Shown here: positions 34,864-42,872 of the stretch, one piece after another
Numbering within the stretch: the first letter of the stretch is position 1
Layout of the letters: each line of letters starts with the position of its first letter
Made by a program: the position numbers and the translations under genes
The notes under the pieces: model-generated
Databases searched by the model: none
Told to the model about the DNA's origin: nothing
The model's input: only the letters and a program-made list of their open reading frames with translations
From: an uncultured Clostridia bacterium
Lineage (GTDB): Bacteria > Bacillota > Clostridia > TANB77 > CAG-508
DNA length: 64,000 nucleotides
NCBI GenBank assembly: GCA_944387405.1
Contig: CALXET010000001.1
Location: 1-64,000, forward strand
Direction of reading: 5' to 3'

Positions 34864-35760
34864 ATGAATACAGATTTAGAATTATATAGAGTATTTTGTG
34901 AAGTAGTAAAATATAAAAATTTTTCAAAAGCTGCTAAAAATATGTATGTGTCTCAATCTGCTATAACACAATCAATTCAGAAACTAGAGAAACTTTTAGG
35001 TGGTAAAGTTTTTTATAGAAATAAAAATGGTGTTGAATTAACAGAAGAAGGAAAAAATTTATATGAATATGTGAAAGACAGTATTGAAACAATGAGCAAT
35101 GCAGAAAATTTATTTTCACAGTACAATAACTTAGAAAGAGGAACTATTAGGATAGGCGGATCAAATTCTTTAATTTTATCACTTATATATAATCCACTTA
35201 TAAATTTTATGAAAAAATATCCTAAAGTAAATATTAGTATTAGCAATGGAAAAACAGAAGAAATGGTGAAAAAACTTGCAAATGGAGATTTAGATATAGT
35301 TGTTTTAAACTTAAAAGATGGACTTAGTAGATATTCAAATGTAGAAACTATTGGATTAAAACAAGCAAGGTATTGTTTTTTTGCAAGTAAAAAATATTTA
35401 AAAGAGCATAAAATTAAGACTATTGACGATATTCAAAACGATATATTGATTTTGCCTAAAAGTGGTACTGCTAAAAGAAAAATGATAGATGATTATTTAT
35501 TAAGTAAAAATATTAAATTAGAAGCACATTATGAAGTTACAAGTTCAACTATTATTAAACAATTGGTATTAGATGAAATTGGAATTGGTATTGCAAACAC
35601 AAGTGATGTAGAAGAAATTAATGATAAAGTGGATGTAATAAAAGAAGTTACATTAGAGGGAACTAAAGAAGGAATAGCAACTTTAAAGAAAAATATGATT
35701 AATAAAGCTACATTAGAGCTAATAAATGAAATAAAAAAATATTATGGAGAAGAATTTTAA
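34864..35760 (+). CDS. LysR-family transcriptional regulator
   Basis: A 298-residue LysR regulator. The winged helix-turn-helix is at the N-terminus (FCEVVKYKNFSKAAKNMYVSQSAITQSIQKLEKLLG), followed by a substrate-binding domain with GTIRIGGSNSLILSLIY. ATG 34864 with TTGGAGGA is preferred over TTG 34852. The usual effector-responsive control is expected. Its target is unknown; the upstream peptidase gene, read in the same direction, is one candidate. A terminator follows. Confidence 0.9.
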   Translation: MNTDLELYRVFCEVVKYKNFSKAAKNMYVSQSAITQSIQKLEKLLGGKVFYRNKNGVELTEEGKNLYEYVKDSIETMSNAENLFSQYNNLERGTIRIGGSNSLILSLIYNPLINFMKKYPKVNISISNGKTEEMVKKLANGDLDIVVLNLKDGLSRYSNVETIGLKQARYCFFASKKYLKEHKIKTIDDIQNDILILPKSGTAKRKMIDDYLLSKNIKLEAHYEVTSSTIIKQLVLDEIGIGIANTSDVEEINDKVDVIKEVTLEGTKEGIATLKKNMINKATLELINEIKKYYGEEF

Positions 35761-35766
35761 TTATAT

Positions 35767-35807
35767 AAAAAAGTAGATAAATTAATAAAATAATTGTCTA
35801 CTTTTTT
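35767..35807 (+). terminator. Terminator of the LysR gene
   Basis: AAAAAAGTAGA (35767-35777) pairs with TCTACTTTTTT (35797-35807), followed by A/T-rich sequence. Confidence 0.85.
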
Positions 35808-35860
35808 ATTTTTGTGTTATTATATTTTCAGAAAATATTTATGAATATATGGGAGTATTT

Positions 35861-36376
35861 ATGGAAAATGTTATTATAAGAAAAGTAAAAAGGGAAGATA
35901 TAGAATGCATAGTAGATATTCAAGTTACTGGATGGCAAACAGCATATAGGGGAATAATATCTGATGAATATTTAGATAACTTAAGTAGAGAAGAAAAAAT
36001 AAAAAAGAGGCAAAAAGATTTTAATCAAAATGGATTTGTTGTTGCAGAATTTGAAAATAAAGTAATTGGATTTTGTAGATATTCTACTGAAAATAGAAAT
36101 GAAGAGATAAAAGAAGCAGATTGTGAATTACTTGCACTATATGTAAAGTATGAATATAAGCATAAGGGTGTTGGTACTAAGCTGTTTTCATATGTTAAAG
36201 AAGAGTTTAAAAAAATGAATAAACATAAGATGATACTTTGGTGCTTGAAAGAAAATGAAAATGCTAAAAAGTTTTATACAAAAATGGGTGGAAAAGTAGT
36301 TGCAGAAAAAGATATTGAATTTGGAGGGAAATTATATAAAGAAGTTGCTTTTCTATATAGTCTAGACTTAATTTAA
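35861..36376 (+). CDS. GNAT acetyltransferase
   Basis: A 171-residue GNAT protein with DIQVTGWQTAYRGIISDEYLDNL at the N-terminus, characteristic of the PhinP/YitI-type group, and LLALYVKYEYKHKGVGTKLF as the acetyl-CoA motif. The NAKKFYTKMGGK element is present. ATG 35861 with GGGAG is preferred over ATG 35849. The substrate is unknown. Confidence 0.85.
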   Translation: MENVIIRKVKREDIECIVDIQVTGWQTAYRGIISDEYLDNLSREEKIKKRQKDFNQNGFVVAEFENKVIGFCRYSTENRNEEIKEADCELLALYVKYEYKHKGVGTKLFSYVKEEFKKMNKHKMILWCLKENENAKKFYTKMGGKVVAEKDIEFGGKLYKEVAFLYSLDLI

Positions 36377-36434
36377 AAAGTATGTTATAATAAAAAATCA
36401 AAATAAAATAAACTAAGAAATGGGGGAATAAAAT

Positions 36435-37211
36435 ATGGAAGTAGCAATAGGTCTATTAATACCGTTCTTAGGTACAGCTTTGGGATCAGGAATGGTATTT
36501 TTCATGAAAAATAAAATAAATAAAAAAATAGAAAAAATACTTATGGGATTTGCTGCAGGAGTTATGATGGCAGCATCAATTTGGTCACTTCTTATGCCAG
36601 CTATAGATATGGCTGAAAGTCAAGGTCATATTCCATGGGTGACAGCTTCGAGTGGATTTTTATTCGGAATGATTTTTTTACTTATTCTTGATTGCATAAT
36701 ACCACATTTGCACAGAAACGCTAATAAAGAAGAAGGTCTAAAAGCAACAATTAAAAGAGAGACGATGCTTGTTTTAGCAGTAACTCTTCATAATATACCA
36801 GAAGGAATGGCTTTAGGTGTTACTTTTGCTGGTTTTTTAATTGGAAATGTAGGAATGAGCTTAGCAGGAGCAATGGTACTTGCAATTGGAATTGCTATAC
36901 AAAACTTTCCAGAAGGTGCGATTATATCTATGCCACTTAAGAGTGACGGAATGAAAAAATCAAAAGCATTTTTCTATGGAGCATTATCTGGAATAGTTGA
37001 ACCAATAGGAGCAGTTTTAACAATCCTTTTTGCTCAAGCAGTAGTTCCAGTACTTCCTTATTTGCTTTCTTTTGCAGCAGGAGCAATGATATATGTAGTT
37101 GTAGAAGAATTAATTCCAGAATCACAAGCAGGAGACCATACAAATTTAGCAACAATGGGAGTTGCTATTGGATTTGTAATTATGATGATTTTAGATATGG
37201 CACTTGGATGA
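36435..37211 (+). CDS. ZIP-family metal transporter (ZupT-like)
   Basis: A 258-residue ZIP transporter with eight hydrophobic segments. The two metal-site signatures are TLHNIPEGMALGV in segment IV and QNFPEGAIISMP in segment V, and VEELIPES follows in the penultimate segment. The His-containing loop between III and IV (PHLHRNANKEE) is short. It should import Zn2+ or other divalent cations across the cytoplasmic membrane. It has its own RBS GGGGG and is followed by a bidirectional terminator. Confidence 0.93.
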   Translation: MEVAIGLLIPFLGTALGSGMVFFMKNKINKKIEKILMGFAAGVMMAASIWSLLMPAIDMAESQGHIPWVTASSGFLFGMIFLLILDCIIPHLHRNANKEEGLKATIKRETMLVLAVTLHNIPEGMALGVTFAGFLIGNVGMSLAGAMVLAIGIAIQNFPEGAIISMPLKSDGMKKSKAFFYGALSGIVEPIGAVLTILFAQAVVPVLPYLLSFAAGAMIYVVVEELIPESQAGDHTNLATMGVAIGFVIMMILDMALG

Positions 37212-37228
37212 TAAATTTATAAGGAATA

Positions 37229-37270
37229 AAAGAGTGAGGAAACTTTGAAGTTTTCTCACTCTTTTGTTTT
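37229..37270. terminator. Bidirectional terminator
   Basis: AAGAGTGAG-AAAC pairs with GTTT-CTCACTCTT, with T and A runs on the two sides. It lies between the convergent ZIP gene and the minus-strand membrane protein. Confidence 0.85.
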
Positions 37271-37277
37271 ACGGTTT

Positions 37278-37646
37278 TTAAGGTAGCTTAAGTGATTCAT
37301 CTAAGAGTTTTCCTTTTTTATTAAAAGCCTTGTAGAGTATTATCTCAATAGAATCTCCACAGTCCACAGAATTATAAAGATCCTCATCATCAAATGTTTC
37401 TGTCAAGTTTTGATATTCAACAGTAACTAAAAACTTTTCTGGATGTGTTTGAGGGATAAAAGTTGTAGTTTCGCCTGTGGTTATATGCATCATGGTCGTG
37501 TAAGTTTTTTTATGTTCTTTGTCTGTAATCGTTGCTGTTACAGAAAGAGTTTCTTCTTTATCAACAACTACATTTGATTTTAGAAAACTTATCACGCAGA
37601 CAAGTATTAGACATATGATACTAATTGTTAAGCTTAACCGTTTCAT
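37278..37646 (-). CDS. Small exported or membrane-anchored protein (foreign composition)
   Basis: A 122-residue protein with an N-terminal signal or anchor segment (KRLSLTISIICLILVCVISFL, about 2-22) and a hydrophilic beta-rich remainder. I do not recognise it. Composition is richer in G+C than the host genes, and the third codon is an in-frame CGG. The unit has a strong promoter, TTGATA (37760-37755) - N17 - TATAAT (37737-37732), and a 5' UTR of about 80 bases with a hairpin. AAGGAGGAAC precedes the ATG. Confidence 0.65.
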   Translation of the reverse strand: MKRLSLTISIICLILVCVISFLKSNVVVDKEETLSVTATITDKEHKKTYTTMMHITTGETTTFIPQTHPEKFLVTVEYQNLTETFDDEDLYNSVDCGDSIEIILYKAFNKKGKLLDESLKLP

Positions 37647-37690
37647 TTGTTCCTCCTTCTAATGTGTTCGGAGGACATAGCCTCCGAAAG
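37645..37690 (-). promoter_or_regulatory. 5' UTR hairpin able to compete for the ribosome binding site
   Basis: On the minus strand TTCGGAGG (37688-37681) pairs with CCTCCGAA (37674-37667). The TCCTCC in its 3' arm is also complementary to the downstream AGGAGGA of the ribosome binding site (about 37650-37656). The two pairings exclude each other, so a translational switch is possible. This is inference from base pairing only. Confidence 0.45.
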
Positions 37691-37802
37691 AAAACGTCTT
37701 TCAAAGACTATAATATAATTTACTGCAATAGATTATACCATGATTTACAGAATGTATCAATAAGATATAACTACAATAAAACAGAAAAAACGCAAAAATA
37801 TG

Positions 37803-37841
37803 CGAACAAATGTTTACAAAGAAAATAAATGATGTTATAAT
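37803..37841 (+). promoter_or_regulatory. SOS promoter: LexA/DinR box overlapping the -35
   Basis: CGAACAAATGTTTA (37803-37816) matches 13 of 14 positions of the Gram-positive LexA consensus CGAACRNRYGTTYC. It overlaps TTTACA (37813-37818), which with a 17-base spacer and TATAAT (37836-37841) forms a good promoter for the Y-family polymerase gene. Confidence 0.8.
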
Positions 37842-37874
37842 GTTTTTAAAGTTATAATTTGGAGTGTGAGAAAT

Positions 37875-39131
37875 ATGCAAAGATATTATTTGTGTATAGA
37901 TTTAAAAACTTTTTATGCATCTGTAGAATGTGTTGAAAGAGGTTTAGATCCATTTAACACAAATTTAGTTGTAGCAGATCCAGATAGAGGAAAAGGAACG
38001 ATTTGTTTGGCAGTATCTCCAAAGATGAAAATGTTAGGTGTAAAAAATAGGTGTAGGGTTTTTGAAATTCCACCAAATATTAAATATATAATGGCAACTC
38101 CAAGGATGAAAAAGTATATTGAATATTCTGCAAATATATATGGAATTTATTTAAAATACTTTTCAAAAGATGATATACATGTGTATTCAATAGATGAAGC
38201 TTTTATGGATGTGACTAATTATTTGAAGTTATATAAAGTAAATGCCATAGATATTGCAAAAACGATTATCAAAGATATATTTAAGACATATGGAATAACT
38301 GCTGTAGCGGGAATTGGTACGAATATGTATTTAGCTAAAATTGCCTTAGATATTACTGCAAAACATAGTAGTACAAATATTGGATTTCTAGACGAAGAAA
38401 AATATAAAAAAGAATTATGGCATCATAAACCACTTTCTGATTTTTGGCAGATAGGAAAAGGAATAGAAAGAAGATTAAATAAAATGAGAATATTTGATAT
38501 GTATGATATTGCTCATACTGATCAAAAAAGGTTATATAAAGAATTTGGGGTAAATGCTGAATATTTAATAGATCATTCTTTTGGAAGAGAAACATGTACA
38601 ATAGCTGATATAAAAAAGTATAAACCTAAAACAAATAGTATAACAAATAGTCAAGTATTATTTGAGGATTATTCTTTTGAAAGAGCAAGAATTGTATTAA
38701 AAGAAATGGTTGAGATAGGAAGCTTGAGATTAGTAGAAAGTAATTTAGTAACAGATACGATAGGTTTATATATAGGATATTCTAAAAATATTATAAAAAG
38801 TACAGGTGAAATGAAAAAAATAAATAATTATACTAATATATATTCAGAGCTTTTGCGAGAATTTTTACGTTTGTATGATTCTACAACAAATAGAAATTTT
38901 GGAATAAGAAGAATAGGAGTTAATTTTGCAAATGTAGTTGAAACAGAGAATATACAGCTAAGTCTTTTTGAAAACCAAGAATCAAAAGATAAAGAAAGAA
39001 AATTAGAACTTGCACTATGTAGCATAAAAAATAAGTTAGGTAAAAATGCAATAATACGAGGTATGGATTTACAAGATGGAGCAACAACGATATTGAGAAA
39101 TAAACTTATAGGGGGGCATAATAGTGAGTAA
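37875..39131 (+). CDS. Y-family DNA polymerase (UmuC/DinB-like)
   Basis: A 418-residue translesion DNA polymerase. Catalytic residues are in CIDLKTFYASVECVERGLDP and YSIDEAFMDVT. The thumb and little-finger regions follow, including QIGKGIERRLNKM. The C-terminal QLSLFEN is a likely beta-clamp binding motif (QLxLF). ATG 37875 is preferred over GTG 37866. A LexA box over its promoter indicates DNA-damage induction. It overlaps the YolD-like gene by 8 bases. Confidence 0.93.
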   Translation: MQRYYLCIDLKTFYASVECVERGLDPFNTNLVVADPDRGKGTICLAVSPKMKMLGVKNRCRVFEIPPNIKYIMATPRMKKYIEYSANIYGIYLKYFSKDDIHVYSIDEAFMDVTNYLKLYKVNAIDIAKTIIKDIFKTYGITAVAGIGTNMYLAKIALDITAKHSSTNIGFLDEEKYKKELWHHKPLSDFWQIGKGIERRLNKMRIFDMYDIAHTDQKRLYKEFGVNAEYLIDHSFGRETCTIADIKKYKPKTNSITNSQVLFEDYSFERARIVLKEMVEIGSLRLVESNLVTDTIGLYIGYSKNIIKSTGEMKKINNYTNIYSELLREFLRLYDSTTNRNFGIRRIGVNFANVVETENIQLSLFENQESKDKERKLELALCSIKNKLGKNAIIRGMDLQDGATTILRNKLIGGHNSE

Positions 39132-39435
39132 AGTATCTAGAGCAAAACAATTTCTTCCTTTTGATGCATTAAAAGGATTTAGTGAAGCATTAAGAGAAAA
39201 AGAGATAGAATATGAAGAAAAGAAAGAATTGTCTGAAGAATCTTTAGTAGAGCTTAATGATAAATTTAATCAAATTGAGATTGGAAGAAGTGTAAGATTA
39301 AGATTTTATAGAAATGGAAAATATATAGAGGTTTTGGGAAGAGTCACAAATATTGATTATATACGAAAAAAGATTCAAATAGATAATAATATTAATATAA
39401 ATACATCTGATATTATAAGTATTATATTTGTGTAA
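39124..39435 (+). CDS. YolD-like protein
   Basis: A 103-residue YolD-like protein, starting at GTG inside the end of the polymerase gene. Features are RAKQFLPFDALKGFSEALREKE and the C-terminal beta-rich GKYIEVLGRVTNIDYIRKKI. In Firmicutes YolD proteins are regularly encoded directly after UmuC-type polymerases and are thought to assist SOS mutagenesis. The overlap supports coupled translation and common SOS control. Confidence 0.88.
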   Translation: MSKVSRAKQFLPFDALKGFSEALREKEIEYEEKKELSEESLVELNDKFNQIEIGRSVRLRFYRNGKYIEVLGRVTNIDYIRKKIQIDNNININTSDIISIIFV

Positions 39436-39528
39436 TTTTTATTTTATGATATAATGACGAAAAAGATAAAAGCAAAATCAAGAAAAATTAAAATAAGTTA
39501 AAATAAACTTATAAAAGCAGGTGATAAA

Positions 39529-40380
39529 ATGAAAGTTGGATTAGTCTTAGAAGGCGGAGCAATGAGAGGACTATATACTGCAGGAGTATTAGATGTATTT
39601 TTAGAAAATGAAGATATAAAAATTGATAAGATAATAGGAGTATCTGCAGGGGCTTTATTTGGTGTAAATTATAAATCAAGACAAAAAGGTAGGACATTAA
39701 GATATAATTTGAAATATGCAAATGATGAAAGATATATGGGGTTTAAGTCATTAGTAAAAACAGGAGATATTGTAAATAAAGAATTTTGTTATGATGAGCT
39801 TCCAAATAAATTAGATGTATTTGATAACGAAACATATAAAAAGACACCAGAGGAGTTTTATGCAGTTGTAACAAATCTAGATACAGGAAAACCAGAATAC
39901 ATAAAGATTAATGATGCTCAAAAAGATATTGAATATTTAAGAGCTTCTGGATCTATGCCATATGTATCTAAAATAGTAAAAATTGGAGATAAAAAATATT
40001 TAGATGGTGGTACAGCAGATAGTATTCCTGTAGATGAAATGATAAAAATGGACGTAGATAAAGTAATTGTAGTATTAACAAGACCACTAGAATATAGAAA
40101 AAAGAAAAGCAGTAAAAGAATATCAAAATGGTATTATAAAAGATACCAAAATTATATAGATACATTAAATAATAGATATAAAATGTATAATGATGAAGTT
40201 GAAAAAGTAATTTCTTTAGAAAAAGAAAAAAAGATTTTTGTAATAAGACCTTCTAGATTAGTAGATATAAAAAGAATAGAAAGAGATACAGAAAAACTTA
40301 AGGAGATGTATGATTTAGGAGTAGAAGATGCTAAAAATTCTTTAAATGATTTAAGGAATTATTTAAAAATAAAAGAATAG
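39529..40380 (+). CDS. Patatin-like phospholipase
   Basis: A 283-residue patatin-family lipid acyl hydrolase. The oxyanion hole is in LEGGAMRGLYTAGVLD, the nucleophile Ser is in GVSAGALFG near 38-46, and the catalytic Asp is in LDGGTADSIPVDEM. These form the Ser-Asp dyad. The sequence resembles the YjjU-type bacterial group. There is no signal peptide. It has RBS AGGTGAT and stands after the SOS pair with a 93-base gap. Confidence 0.9.
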   Translation: MKVGLVLEGGAMRGLYTAGVLDVFLENEDIKIDKIIGVSAGALFGVNYKSRQKGRTLRYNLKYANDERYMGFKSLVKTGDIVNKEFCYDELPNKLDVFDNETYKKTPEEFYAVVTNLDTGKPEYIKINDAQKDIEYLRASGSMPYVSKIVKIGDKKYLDGGTADSIPVDEMIKMDVDKVIVVLTRPLEYRKKKSSKRISKWYYKRYQNYIDTLNNRYKMYNDEVEKVISLEKEKKIFVIRPSRLVDIKRIERDTEKLKEMYDLGVEDAKNSLNDLRNYLKIKE

Positions 40381-40422
40381 TAATTAATATAGTATAAATT
40401 ACAAAAGTAAAAAATAGAAAGG

Positions 40423-40851
40423 ATGAGAAAATTGTATATAAGAGAAGCAGCAATGGAAGATTTAGAAAATTTATCAGAAAGGGATAAGAAAGTAAGTCAA
40501 GATGAATTATATAATGCTATAAATTCAAAAAGAGTATTTATAGCAGAAGAAAATGAGGTATTTATTGGATGGCTTAGATATAATTTATTTTGGGATAATA
40601 CACCATTTATAAATATGCTTTATGTAACAGAACATAATAGGGGAAAAGGTTATGGAAAAGGAATAGTGGAGTTTTTCGAAGAAGAGATAAAAAGAAGAGG
40701 CTATAATGCTATTATGACATGTACTAGAGAAGATGAATCAAGCAAATACTTTTATGATAAATTAGGATTTAAAAAGATAGGAGGTTTTACTCTTCCAAAT
40801 GGTCCTGAAGAAATAATACTTGCAAAGGAATTAAAGGAGGAAAATATATGA
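40423..40851 (+). CDS. GNAT acetyltransferase
   Basis: A 142-residue GNAT protein with INMLYVTEHNRGKGYGKGIVEFF as the acetyl-CoA motif and SSKYFYDKLGFKKIGGF near the end. ATG 40423 lies almost inside the GAAAGG ribosome binding site, so TTG 40432 (giving LYIREAAMED) may be the real start. The stop overlaps the ferredoxin ATG by four bases (ATGA). The substrate is unknown. Confidence 0.85.
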   Translation: MRKLYIREAAMEDLENLSERDKKVSQDELYNAINSKRVFIAEENEVFIGWLRYNLFWDNTPFINMLYVTEHNRGKGYGKGIVEFFEEEIKRRGYNAIMTCTREDESSKYFYDKLGFKKIGGFTLPNGPEEIILAKELKEENI

Positions 40852-41045
40852 AAAGATTAAAAGTTATAGTAGAAAGATGCCCACAAAATCACAAGTGCCC
40901 ATCTGTTTCAATATGTCCAGTAGGAGCATTAAGTCAAAAAGATTTTGAAGCACCTACTGTAGATTATAGTAAATGCATAGCTTGTGGTAAATGTTCTTCA
41001 TTTTGCCCTAAAAAAGCATTAGTTTTAGAGGAGATAGAAGAATAA
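40848..41045 (+). CDS. 2[4Fe-4S] ferredoxin-like protein
   Basis: A 65-residue ferredoxin. The first cluster ligands are in CPQNHKCPSVSICPVGAL and the second in CIACGKCSSFCPKKAL. The first motif departs from the usual CxxCxxCxxxCP spacing, as in some membrane-complex or regulatory ferredoxins. It overlaps the GNAT gene by 4 bases. A terminator follows. It is likely a low-potential electron carrier in anaerobic metabolism. Confidence 0.88.
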   Translation: MKRLKVIVERCPQNHKCPSVSICPVGALSQKDFEAPTVDYSKCIACGKCSSFCPKKALVLEEIEE

Positions 41046-41058
41046 AGATAGAAATAGA

Positions 41059-41102
41059 AAGTCAAGAAAGTATTTTAATATTATTTTCTTGGCTTTTTCA
41101 TT
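41059..41102 (+). terminator. Terminator after the ferredoxin
   Basis: AAGTCAAGAAA pairs with TTTCTTGGCTT (one G-T pair) and is followed by TTTCATTTTTT. Confidence 0.8.
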
Positions 41103-41205
41103 TTTTATTTATTTCTAATTAGAAGTTAATATTACTTATATTATTGATAAATTTCGCATTTGGTAGTAAAATAAGAGAGTAAAAATAAGGAGAGGAAAGA
41201 AGAGT

Positions 41206-42804
41206 ATGGAGAAATTTTATTTAACAACACCTATATATTATCCAAGTGGTAAGTTTCATATCGGAACAGCATATACAGAAGTTTTAGCAGATAGTATAAA
41301 TAGATATAAAAAACTTCAAGGATATGATACATTTTTCTTAACAGGAACAGATGAACATGGACAAAAAATAGAGACTAAAGCAAAGGAAGCAGGTTTAGAT
41401 CCAAAAGCATATGTAGATGGACAAGCAAAAGCTGCAAAAGAGCTTTGGAAAGAAATGAAAATTGATTATACAAAATATATAAGAACTACAGATGAATATC
41501 ATGTAAAAGCTTGTCAAAAAATATTTGAAAGATTTTTAAAACAAGGAGATATTTATAAAGGTGAATATGAAGGATGGTATTGTGAACCATGTGAATCATA
41601 TTTCACAGAAACTCAACTTGTAGACGGAAAATGTCCAGATTGTGGTAGAGAAGTAAAGAAAATGAAAGAGGAAGCATATTTCTTTAATATGAAAAAATAT
41701 GCAGATAGGCTTTTAAAATATTATGATGAGCACCCAGATTTTATTAAACCAGCATATAGAAAAACAGAAATGATAAATAACTTTATAAAACCGGGACTTG
41801 AAGATTTATGTGTTACAAGAACATCTTTTGATTGGGGAATAAAAGTTTTAAGTGATGAAAAACATGTAATATATGTATGGCTTGATGCTCTTATGAATTA
41901 TTTAACAGCACTTGGTTATACATCTGATGACGATAGTTTATTTAAAAAATATTGGGAGCCAGATGTACAATTTGTTGGAAAAGATATTGCAAGATTCCAT
42001 TTAATATATTGGCCAATATTTTTAATGGCACTTGATCTTCCACTCCCAAAAACGATAGTAGTTCATAACTGGATTACAATGAAAGATGGAAAGATGTCTA
42101 AATCAAAAGGAAATGTAATATATCCAGAACAATTAGCCGAAAAATACGGATTAGATGCAACAAAATATTTCTTATTAAGAGAAGTACCAACTTCATCAGA
42201 TGGATTATTTACTCCAGAAAGCTTTGTTTCTAGATATAATTTTGATTTATGTAATGATTTAAGTAATTTATTAAATAGAACAGTATCTATGGTAAATAAA
42301 TATTTTGGTGGAATAGTTCCAGAATATAATGGGCATAAAAATGAAGTAGATGAATCTTATGAAAAAGATGCTGAAAATGTAATTACTGAATTTGAAAATC
42401 ATATGAAAGAATATGAGATAGCAAATGCTCTTCAAGATATATGGACATTTATTGCAAGAACTAATAAATATATTGATGAAACATCACCATGGGTACTTGC
42501 AAAAAATGTTGATGGTGAAGGAGAAGAAGAAAAGAAAGAAAAAGAAGAGAAATTAAAATCATCAATGTATCATCTAATTGCAGGACTTAAAGAGATTGCT
42601 ATATTAATTAGACCATTTATGAACGATACATCAGATAATATATTAAGACAAATTGGTGTAGATTCTAAAGAAATCACTTTTGATTCATTAAAAGATTTTA
42701 AGAATTTAAAAAATGTAAATGTAATTGAAAAAGGAGAACCAATTTTTATGAGATTAAATAGCGATGAAGAAGTAGAATATATTAAGAACCTAATGAAGAA
42801 ATAA
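41206..42804 (+). CDS. metG: Methionyl-tRNA synthetase
   Basis: A class I synthetase of 532 residues that charges tRNA-Met. The HIGH motif is HIGT (17-20), the zinc-knuckle region is CEPCESYFTETQLVDGKCPDCG, and the KMSKS motif is KMSKSKGN. The protein ends after the anticodon-binding domain and lacks the C-terminal tRNA-binding (EMAP-like) domain found in about 650-residue homologues. No T-box or S-box leader is apparent in the 100 bases upstream. RBS is AGGAGAGG. Confidence 0.95.
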   Translation: MEKFYLTTPIYYPSGKFHIGTAYTEVLADSINRYKKLQGYDTFFLTGTDEHGQKIETKAKEAGLDPKAYVDGQAKAAKELWKEMKIDYTKYIRTTDEYHVKACQKIFERFLKQGDIYKGEYEGWYCEPCESYFTETQLVDGKCPDCGREVKKMKEEAYFFNMKKYADRLLKYYDEHPDFIKPAYRKTEMINNFIKPGLEDLCVTRTSFDWGIKVLSDEKHVIYVWLDALMNYLTALGYTSDDDSLFKKYWEPDVQFVGKDIARFHLIYWPIFLMALDLPLPKTIVVHNWITMKDGKMSKSKGNVIYPEQLAEKYGLDATKYFLLREVPTSSDGLFTPESFVSRYNFDLCNDLSNLLNRTVSMVNKYFGGIVPEYNGHKNEVDESYEKDAENVITEFENHMKEYEIANALQDIWTFIARTNKYIDETSPWVLAKNVDGEGEEEKKEKEEKLKSSMYHLIAGLKEIAILIRPFMNDTSDNILRQIGVDSKEITFDSLKDFKNLKNVNVIEKGEPIFMRLNSDEEVEYIKNLMKK

Positions 42805-42872
42805 ATAATAAAAAAGTAATTTATGAAATATATTTGTAATATGAATATAAGTTATAAGTAGTAGAAAGAGGT

